64,000 nt of DNA from NCBI RefSeq assembly GCF_027111255.2, contig NZ_CP114285.2, positions 868,001-932,000 of the forward strand. Direction: 5' to 3'. The position numbers and the translations under genes were made by a program. The notes under the pieces were generated by a model. That model searched no databases. It saw only the letters and a list, made by a program, of their open reading frames with translations, and was not told where the DNA came from. Source of the stretch: Flavobacterium flavigenum (lineage in GTDB: Bacteria > Bacteroidota > Bacteroidia > Flavobacteriales > Flavobacteriaceae). How positions within the stretch are numbered: the first letter of the stretch is position 1; every line of letters starts with the position of its first letter. This document shows positions 57,476 through 64,000 of the stretch, one piece after another.

Positions 57476-59488
57476 TCACCAAATTGTTATTCTGTCTTTT
57501 TCTGGCAAAAACATTTTATCTCCAGGTTGTACATTAAATGCTTTGTAAAAAGGTGTAGTATTCATTAGGGGGCCATTAACACGCCAATTTGGTGGAGAAT
57601 GTAAATTATTATTAATCCATAACCGCAGAAACTCATCTTTCATTTTTACTCTCCATATTTTAGCTATAGAAATAAAAAATCGTTGATCTGGAGTAAAACC
57701 ATCAATTTTTGTATTCCCTTTTCCTTGTTGGGTCATTTTAAAAGCATCATATGCTACTGCTATTCCGGCAATATCTGCTGTGTTTTCGCCAACTGTCATT
57801 GCACCATTAATGTGTAGATTGTCCAAAACAGTAAAAGTACTATACAAATTAATAACCTGTTGTATTCTTGATTTAAACTGTGCATAATCTTCTTTTGTCC
57901 ACCAGTTCTTCAAGTTTCCATCCTTGTCATATTGAGCCCCCTGATCATCAAAAGTATGTGTTATTTCGTGGCCTATAACCATTCCAATACCCCCATAATT
58001 AAGTGCATCATCCGCGTTATTATCAAAATACGGGGCCTGCAAAATACCTGCAGGAAAAACAATTTCATTTGCAGTAGGATTGTTATATGCTGTAACTGTT
58101 GGAGTTGTGGTATACCATTCTGATCTATCCACATGTTTTCCCAATTTTCCCAATTGAAATTGATATGCAGCTACAGAGGCTGAAACCATATTTTCAAAAT
58201 AGGTATTTCTAGCTATATTTACGTTGCTATAATCTCTCCATTGATCCGGATATCCTATTTTCTTAGTAATGGCAAATAATTTTTCTTTGGCTTTTTGTTT
58301 CGTAGCGGTACTCATCCACTCCAGTTTATCTATTCTTTTTCCGTATGCTTTTTGCAGATTATTGACTAGCTCCAGCATGCGTTTTTTTGCATCCTCTGAA
58401 AAATATTTTTTCACATACAATTCACCCAATGCCTCGCCTAAGTAATTGTCAATGACAGTAGCCATTTTTTCCCCACGTGATTTCTGAACCGCCTGACCAG
58501 AAATTACTTTTGCATATTCAAAAGCAGCATCTGCAAAAGGCTTACTTAAATCATCTGCATATCTTTCTATAGAGTTTGCTTTCAGATACACTTTCCAATT
58601 TGGTATGGGAATAGTTTTTAGCAGCTTATTAAGGGCATCGTAATAGGCTGTCTGCCCTACATTAATAGAATCGGTTTTGGCACCCAAATTATTTAAAAAA
58701 GCAGTCCAGTTTATGTTAGGATGTTTTTTTACAAGATCTGCGACAGCCGTTTTATTATAATTTGCCTGCACATCCCTAAGTTCAACTTTAGTTTTATGCG
58801 AAACAGCGAGTTGTTTGTCAATATCGTAAACCAAATTAGCATTCTTTTTAGCTTCGGCGGAATTGGTCCCTGTTAGCTGAAATAATGTAGTAAGGTATTT
58901 TTTGTAAGATTCCTGTATGGCAATAGTTGATGAATCTGATTTGAAGTAATAGTCCCTGTCAGGCAGTCCAAGACCTGTTTGGTAAATCTGGGCAATATTC
59001 ATATTGCTGTTTTTCTCATCTGGCGATACTCCAAAACCTATAATAGAAGAATTGTCTACTTTTACCTGATTACCTACAAACTTCATTAAAGAAGATAAAT
59101 CTCTTATAGCTTCAATTTTGTCAAGAAGTGGCTTGATAGGTGCATAACCACGTTTGTCAATAGTTACAGTATCCATACCAGATGCATAAAAGTCACCTAC
59201 TTTTTGTGCTATACTCCCTGCCGGATTCTCGCTTTGAGAAATACTATCCAATATTCCCTGAAGTCGAATTCGCTGCGGAAAATTCATAAACATATAGGCA
59301 CCAACTCCAGACTGGGATGAAGGTATGGATACAGAATCATACCATTTGCCATTTACATATCTAAAAAAATCATTACCAGGCCGTAATGTAGAATCTATTC
59401 CCGTAATGGTGACATTTTTGTTACCGCTATGTTTTGAACACGCTGTAAAAGCTAGTAATACAATGAAGAGCACTAATGTATTTTTCAT
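57476..59488 (-). CDS. M13-family (neprilysin/PepO-like) metallopeptidase lipoprotein
   Basis: A 670-residue lipoprotein peptidase. The lipobox TACS places the Cys near residue 17. The catalytic zinc site is GHEITHTFDDQGAQYD (near residue 505), the ENTADIAG motif gives the third ligand, and the substrate-binding block is TVTAYNNPTANEIVFPAG. The length is normal for bacterial PepO. It cleaves short peptides in the envelope. It is a single gene. Confidence 0.93.
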   Translation of the reverse strand: MKNTLVLFIVLLAFTACSKHSGNKNVTITGIDSTLRPGNDFFRYVNGKWYDSVSIPSSQSGVGAYMFMNFPQRIRLQGILDSISQSENPAGSIAQKVGDFYASGMDTVTIDKRGYAPIKPLLDKIEAIRDLSSLMKFVGNQVKVDNSSIIGFGVSPDEKNSNMNIAQIYQTGLGLPDRDYYFKSDSSTIAIQESYKKYLTTLFQLTGTNSAEAKKNANLVYDIDKQLAVSHKTKVELRDVQANYNKTAVADLVKKHPNINWTAFLNNLGAKTDSINVGQTAYYDALNKLLKTIPIPNWKVYLKANSIERYADDLSKPFADAAFEYAKVISGQAVQKSRGEKMATVIDNYLGEALGELYVKKYFSEDAKKRMLELVNNLQKAYGKRIDKLEWMSTATKQKAKEKLFAITKKIGYPDQWRDYSNVNIARNTYFENMVSASVAAYQFQLGKLGKHVDRSEWYTTTPTVTAYNNPTANEIVFPAGILQAPYFDNNADDALNYGGIGMVIGHEITHTFDDQGAQYDKDGNLKNWWTKEDYAQFKSRIQQVINLYSTFTVLDNLHINGAMTVGENTADIAGIAVAYDAFKMTQQGKGNTKIDGFTPDQRFFISIAKIWRVKMKDEFLRLWINNNLHSPPNWRVNGPLMNTTPFYKAFNVQPGDKMFLPEKDRITIW

Positions 59489-59623
59489 AATGTGATTATT
59501 TCTGTAAATGAATGAAAAACGTTTGCAGACAGCTATTTAAAATGGATATGTCTGCATATTAATTTTAGCACAACAAGATACGAATTCAGTTTTTAATTAT
59601 GAAGTTAAAAAATAGCAGCATAA

Positions 59624-59647
59624 AAAAAGAGGCATCAGCCTCTTTTT
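59624..59647 (-). terminator. Terminator of the galactan operon
   Basis: A 10-bp stem, AAAAAGAGGC with GCCTCTTTTT, and an ATCA loop, followed by T on the minus strand. It lies 32 nt past the GH2 stop. Confidence 0.85.
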
Positions 59648-59678
59648 CAATTAAAATTTATAGGTAATTTTAAAAATA

Positions 59679-62117
59679 TTATCGTTTAGACTTCAAATTA
59701 ATTTTACCTGTCTGAAGCCCTTCACCTGTTACTTCGAGTTGGATAGCCCCCGGGGTTTCAATTGCTTTAACCAAAACCACTAGTTTACCACTGAAAAGCT
59801 TCATATGATCCTGATGAAACACTTCTAATGATGTAGCATCACCATTACATGCCGCTCTGTAAGTTGCAGCACCAGTTACTTTAAACTGCAGTTCATTATC
59901 TGCAACAGGACATGGTATGCCGTTTTTATCTACAACTGAAACCGTAACAAATGAGATATCCTCACCATTGGCCTTTATTGTTTTTCGATCTGCATTCAGT
60001 ACAATTTGATAAGGATCACCAGCGGTTTTAACCTCGCTTTTAGCAGCTATTTTTCCATTCGAATCAAAAGCCACAACTTTTACTGTTCCCGGCTCATACT
60101 TTATATCATTCCACATTAAACGATAACGGTTTTGCGGAGTTGAATTATTCTTCTTTTGGATTCCCATGCTCTTTCCGTTTACAAAAAGCTCGGCACTGTC
60201 GTAATTGGTGTAAACAAAAACCGGAGTAATCTCTCCTTCTCTTCCTTTCCAGTTCCAGTGTGGTAATATATGAAGTGTTTTGTCTTCCTTATTCCATCTG
60301 CTTCTGTAAAGATAAAAACGGTCTTTAGGAAGTCCTGCTAAATCTGAAATTCCAAAATAAGAACTTCTTGACGGCCATTTTTCATCGTAAGGCGTTGGTT
60401 CTCCTAAATAATCAAAACCTGTCCAGACAAACTCTCCAATAACCCAGGGTTTGTCATCCTGAAGCACGAAATCTTCATCAGGAACATTCGACCAGCTGCA
60501 GGCTTCAAGATCATAAGATGAACTTTGAAAATCATCGTACTGTTTATTCTTTTCCTGTACCACAGGAAATTTATAAATTCCTCTTGAACTAACTGTAGAA
60601 GCCGTTTCAGAGCCTAATATAAATCCTTGTGGGAATGTTTTATAGGCTTCTTCGTAAAGATGAACCCTGTAATTTAATCCCGGAATATCCAGCAAAGCTC
60701 CAAAACCAGATTCCATAGTTGCTTTTACCTGATCCATACCAACAGTAACGGGTCTTGTAGGATCTTCACGGTGAAAAATGTCCTGTAGCCATCTGGCACG
60801 TTTTACCCCTTCTGCTCCCCATTGATCCGGAACTTCGTTTCCTGAGCTCCACATTACAATGCAAGGATGGTTTCGTGTGGCTCTTACTAAATTTACAATG
60901 TCTTTTTCGGCATATTCTTTAAAAAAGCGATTATATCCGTTTTCTACTTTTGGCTTTGCCCATTCGTCAAAACTTTCTGCCAAAAACATAAAACCCATTT
61001 CATCAGCCAGTTCAAGCTGTTCAAAAGAAGGCATATTGTGAGAACTACGGATGGCGTTACATCCCATGTCTTTTAGAATGGTAAGCTGCCTTCGAAGCGC
61101 CGCTTTATTTATTGCCGCACCAAGAGGCCCTAAATCATGATGAAGGCAAACACCTTTGAATTTAGTCACTTTTCCATTCAGACTAAATCCTATTTTAGGC
61201 TCATATTTTATAAACCGGATACCAAACTTAATGTTTTGTTCGTCTTTTAAAGTTCCGTCTGCCGCATATAATTTGGTTACTGCTGTGTACAAATAAGGCG
61301 TTTCAGGACTCCATAAATTAGGCTTGGCAACTTCTATTAGCTGATGGAATTTCCCATCCTTTGTATCAGTACTTTTTTGTGTTGCAACAACCTTGTTATT
61401 AGCATCTTTTATTTGGGTTACCATCGACAAGTTACTACCATTAAACTCTGCTTTTATATCAACAACAGCACTATTACCTTTCATCTCAGGAGTAGTAATA
61501 AAAGTACCCCATTGCGCAAAATTTTCCTCTTCCTTAACTACAATACTAACTTTTCTGTACAAACCAGCCCCCGGATACCATCTTGAAGAAAATGGTTCAT
61601 TGGTTAATTTTACAGCCAGTATATTTTCTTTTCCAATAAGAAGATCATTGGTAATATCAATATAAAAATAGCTGTATCCATAACCCCATTGCCCAACCTT
61701 TTTCCCGTTTAAATAAACCTGAGGTTCGCTCATTGCACCTTCAAACAGAAGAAGTGCTTTTTGGCCTTTTTTAAACTCCGGAATGGTAAATGTATTTCTA
61801 TACCAGCCCGTTCCTATATGTGGCAATGCTCCGGTTCTTCCTGTTTTTTCAGTTGCTTCTTTTTCTCCGTTTTGCTCAATGATACCGGTCTGTATGTCCC
61901 ATTTTTTATCAAAAGGTCCATAAATCGCCCAATCATGAGGAATACTGACTTTTTCCCACTCTGAAGTATTAAAATTAACTGCAAAGGCATCTCCTTTTAC
62001 TTCTTTAGAAAAACTCCAGTTGTCTTTTAAAACAACAGTAGTGGATTGCGACCAAATTTTTCCAGATGAAAAAAAGAGCAAAAACGCGAGTAATATGGAC
62101 TTAAAAATTATCTTCAT
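59679..62117 (-). CDS. GH2 beta-galactosidase
   Basis: An 812-residue secreted enzyme with a signal peptide (1-23). The GH2 domain order is sugar-binding (about 30-200), immunoglobulin-like (200-310), catalytic TIM barrel (310-600) and C-terminal Ig-like parts. The catalytic acid/base Glu (about 426) is in MWSSGNEVPDQW and the nucleophile Glu (about 561) in VIGEFVWTGFDYLG. GCNAIRSSHNMPS is also family-typical. Two GH53 endo-galactanases lie upstream, so it probably trims the galacto-oligosaccharides they release. Confidence 0.92.
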   Translation of the reverse strand: MKIIFKSILLAFLLFFSSGKIWSQSTTVVLKDNWSFSKEVKGDAFAVNFNTSEWEKVSIPHDWAIYGPFDKKWDIQTGIIEQNGEKEATEKTGRTGALPHIGTGWYRNTFTIPEFKKGQKALLLFEGAMSEPQVYLNGKKVGQWGYGYSYFYIDITNDLLIGKENILAVKLTNEPFSSRWYPGAGLYRKVSIVVKEEENFAQWGTFITTPEMKGNSAVVDIKAEFNGSNLSMVTQIKDANNKVVATQKSTDTKDGKFHQLIEVAKPNLWSPETPYLYTAVTKLYAADGTLKDEQNIKFGIRFIKYEPKIGFSLNGKVTKFKGVCLHHDLGPLGAAINKAALRRQLTILKDMGCNAIRSSHNMPSFEQLELADEMGFMFLAESFDEWAKPKVENGYNRFFKEYAEKDIVNLVRATRNHPCIVMWSSGNEVPDQWGAEGVKRARWLQDIFHREDPTRPVTVGMDQVKATMESGFGALLDIPGLNYRVHLYEEAYKTFPQGFILGSETASTVSSRGIYKFPVVQEKNKQYDDFQSSSYDLEACSWSNVPDEDFVLQDDKPWVIGEFVWTGFDYLGEPTPYDEKWPSRSSYFGISDLAGLPKDRFYLYRSRWNKEDKTLHILPHWNWKGREGEITPVFVYTNYDSAELFVNGKSMGIQKKNNSTPQNRYRLMWNDIKYEPGTVKVVAFDSNGKIAAKSEVKTAGDPYQIVLNADRKTIKANGEDISFVTVSVVDKNGIPCPVADNELQFKVTGAATYRAACNGDATSLEVFHQDHMKLFSGKLVVLVKAIETPGAIQLEVTGEGLQTGKINLKSKR

Positions 62118-62189
62118 TTTCGTTTGTACTTTACTATTAAGAAATTATAAAACTTAAATCTTTTAATTCTTTAATGGCAATTAATTTAT

Positions 62190-63221
62190 TTAATCTCTGA
62201 AGGCATCCAGTGCCGGCGACGGTTTTCCGTTTTCCAGCCATGCATTTAGCTGATAACCGCTCCAGCTTTTTGTGCCTTGTGGTTCCCAGTAAATAACGCC
62301 TAAACCTTTATTATAAGGTACGTTTTTTAAGGCTTGTATAGTGGCTTCAAGCATTTCCTTGGTATTTTGTTCCAAAGTATAATCTCCCCCCACTTCAACT
62401 ACCATTACTTCTTTATTATAACGCGAAACCATATCTTTTAGATTATTCTCTAAATCAGTAATGTTTTCTTTATAATCTGTTTTTAGCCAAAACGGGTAAT
62501 ATGACAGACCAATAACATCGTATTTCACATGTAGCTCTGTTGCTTTATCAAAAAACCATATGAATTTTTCATTTTTGTTCCCTTCGTCTAAGTGTACAAT
62601 TACCTTAATTTTTGAATCTATAGCTTTTGTTGCCTCATATCCTTTATTCAACAATTGTGCCAATTGAGGAAAATTGTCAGTGTGCCCTTCCGGCCAAAGC
62701 ATACCGCTAGGAATTTCATTTCCGATCTGAACCCATTCTGGTGTAACTCCGGCTTTTTTCAATAATTTCAAAACATCATAAGTATGTTTGTAAACATCGT
62801 TAAGCAATTCCGGAAAAGAATGATTTGCCCATGCTGCTGGTTTGTTTTGTTTGCCGGGATCTGCCCACGAATCGCTGTAATGAAAATCGATCATGATGCG
62901 CATTCCCATCTTTTGCGCGCGAACCGCCATGACTACTGTTTCTTGGGGGCTACAGTGTCCGCTGGCTTTATCATTATTGGGGTTTACCCAAACGCGCAAA
63001 CGAATGGAATTGATTCCTCTGTCTTTTAATAATTGCAGGCAATCCTTTTCAGAGCCGTCTGTATCATAAAATTTATATCCAGTAGCTTCCATCTGAGATA
63101 GCCAGCCTACATCTGCTCCTTTAGAAAAAGAACCTTCTTTACTTGTCATTTTTGTTTTACATGAAGTAAATACAAGTGCTATGACAAGCAAAAAAGGTAC
63201 TATTATAAAATGCTTTTTCAT
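62190..63221 (-). CDS. GH53 arabinogalactan endo-beta-1,4-galactanase, lipoprotein
   Basis: A 343-residue lipoprotein (lipobox VFTSC, Cys20). The TIM-barrel GH53 domain has the acid/base Glu169 in QIGNEIPSGMLWPEG and the nucleophile Glu276 in VMVVEVGGDYTLE. RLRVWVNPNND is the family's early motif. It cleaves beta-1,4-galactan side chains of pectin, and surface anchoring fits a polysaccharide utilisation locus. It starts 5 nt after a second GH53 gene and lies 72 nt before the GH2 gene. Confidence 0.93.
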   Translation of the reverse strand: MKKHFIIVPFLLVIALVFTSCKTKMTSKEGSFSKGADVGWLSQMEATGYKFYDTDGSEKDCLQLLKDRGINSIRLRVWVNPNNDKASGHCSPQETVVMAVRAQKMGMRIMIDFHYSDSWADPGKQNKPAAWANHSFPELLNDVYKHTYDVLKLLKKAGVTPEWVQIGNEIPSGMLWPEGHTDNFPQLAQLLNKGYEATKAIDSKIKVIVHLDEGNKNEKFIWFFDKATELHVKYDVIGLSYYPFWLKTDYKENITDLENNLKDMVSRYNKEVMVVEVGGDYTLEQNTKEMLEATIQALKNVPYNKGLGVIYWEPQGTKSWSGYQLNAWLENGKPSPALDAFRD

Positions 63222-63226
63222 TCTTA

Positions 63227-64000
63227 TTATCTGGCAAAAGCCTGCATTACAGATAATGCATTATTGTCAAAACTATATAAAGCCTGATTTTCATAAGTAG
63301 AACCGAATGAAGATTGTTTTCCTCTAAAAGCAACCAATTCGCCACCCCAATATGCAAATCCTTGTCCGTGTGATGATGCTTCAACTGCAGCTCTGACAGC
63401 AAGAACAAAGGCCTTTTGTCCTTTAGGAGTCGCCGGAAATTCAGGTATTATTTGTGAACTATTACCTATAATATTGTTTGTAAAATCGTTATACAAGAAT
63501 GTAAATGGATAAGATGTTTCTGCGATCACGACTTTTTTACCATATTTTTCTCCAAGGGCATCAATTGTAGATGTTACTTGACTTACATCTTTTCCATGAT
63601 ACATAGGGTAGTATGATAATCCTATATAATCATAATCAATGCTATTCATTCTATTGAAAAACCAATCAGTTTTACCACCATCTACACCTGCAAAATGAAT
63701 CATGATTTTTGTATTTGATGATTTTGCGCGAACTGCCTGACTTGCAGCAGTCAATAAAGCAATGCATTGTTGCTCATTGCTCGATAATTTCCCTTGTGGA
63801 AAAAGTAATCCATCGTTGATCTCATTTCCGATCTGGATAATATCAGGATTGATTTGGCTGATGATTTCTTCTGTATAAGCAGTTACCGCTTTTTTCAGGT
63901 CCTCAAAAGAAAGTTTTTCCCATTCTTTAGGAGTTACCTGTTTTTCCGGATCTGCCCAGCTATCAGAATAATGAACCGTTAACCAAACCCTAAGACCTGC
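63227..64000 (-). CDS. GH53 endo-beta-1,4-galactanase, partial (runs off window)
   Basis: The frame is open from the stop at 63227 to the window edge; the start lies beyond 64000. About 258 residues are visible. The acid/base Glu is in IQIGNEINDGLLFPQG and the nucleophile Glu in VVIAETSYPFTF. An internal TTG at 63754 is not the true start, because conserved sequence continues upstream. It differs from the downstream GH53 (YWGGELVAF end, no shared tail), so this is a diverged pair. More genes of a galactan locus, such as susC/susD, are expected beyond the edge. Confidence 0.9.
   Translation of the reverse strand, partial: AGLRVWLTVHYSDSWADPEKQVTPKEWEKLSFEDLKKAVTAYTEEIISQINPDIIQIGNEINDGLLFPQGKLSSNEQQCIALLTAASQAVRAKSSNTKIMIHFAGVDGGKTDWFFNRMNSIDYDYIGLSYYPMYHGKDVSQVTSTIDALGEKYGKKVVIAETSYPFTFLYNDFTNNIIGNSSQIIPEFPATPKGQKAFVLAVRAAVEASSHGQGFAYWGGELVAFRGKQSSFGSTYENQALYSFDNNALSVMQAFAR

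Overview
The window looks like a chromosome segment of a Flavobacterium-type Bacteroidetes. The DNA is AT-rich. It carries SusC/SusD pairs, FecR/ECF regulators, DUF3347 and DUF4269 proteins and GH53/GH2 enzymes. At least three promoters match the phylum's TTG, 19-nt spacer, TAnnTTTG consensus, and start codons follow A-rich leaders rather than Shine-Dalgarno sites. Layout: (1) 152-5209 holds a Crp/Fnr regulator and a copper-handling block: multicopper oxidase with a C-terminal barrel-like extension, HMA-DUF3347 protein, a Cys/His-rich small protein and a second DUF3347 protein. (2) 4688-14773 is a tight minus-strand unit: ECF sigma, FecR anti-sigma, SusC, SusD, large zinc metalloprotease and DUF3347. 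(3) 15066-19218 holds katG, a GH130-type enzyme and a small lipoprotein. (4) 19426-35429 is a siderophore locus. A 2-oxoglutarate dioxygenase of the lysine-hydroxylase type stands divergently from an operon of nitroreductase, PLP decarboxylase, NIS synthetase fused to a GNAT acyltransferase, N-monooxygenase, second NIS synthetase, MATE exporter, acyl carrier protein and adenylating enzyme. A TonB receptor and a PepSY membrane protein follow. The operon front and the receptor/PepSY promoter region share a TCTAAAT(A/T) operator-like motif. (5) 35608-41496 holds a GT39-like glycosyltransferase, a DUF4269 protein, an initiator tRNA, a serine-recombinase remnant, a complete IS21-family element and a broken sensor kinase. 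(6) 41502-52267 is rich in signalling: an H-NOX-like protein, four single-receiver proteins, a GAF histidine kinase, an Hpt protein with a LytTR regulator, and two tandem terminator-ended repeats that may encode small RNAs. An S41 peptidase, a cold shock protein and a truncated esterase pseudogene lie in the same stretch. (7) 52475-57162 holds a frameshifted TlpA-like thioredoxin, the intact copy of that esterase, an AraC regulator and a DUF1080-like secreted protein. (8) 57476-64000 holds an M13 peptidase and the end of a galactan utilisation locus (GH2 beta-galactosidase and two tandem GH53 endo-galactanases, the second running off the window). How the genes work together: the best-supported system is the siderophore locus. 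By inference it would hydroxylate and decarboxylate lysine, N-hydroxylate and acylate the diamine, condense it with two NIS synthetases, export the product by MATE, and recover the iron complex through the TonB receptor and PepSY protein. The carrier protein with its adenylating enzyme and the dioxygenase are not explained by the standard desferrioxamine or schizokinen pathways, so the product may be new.
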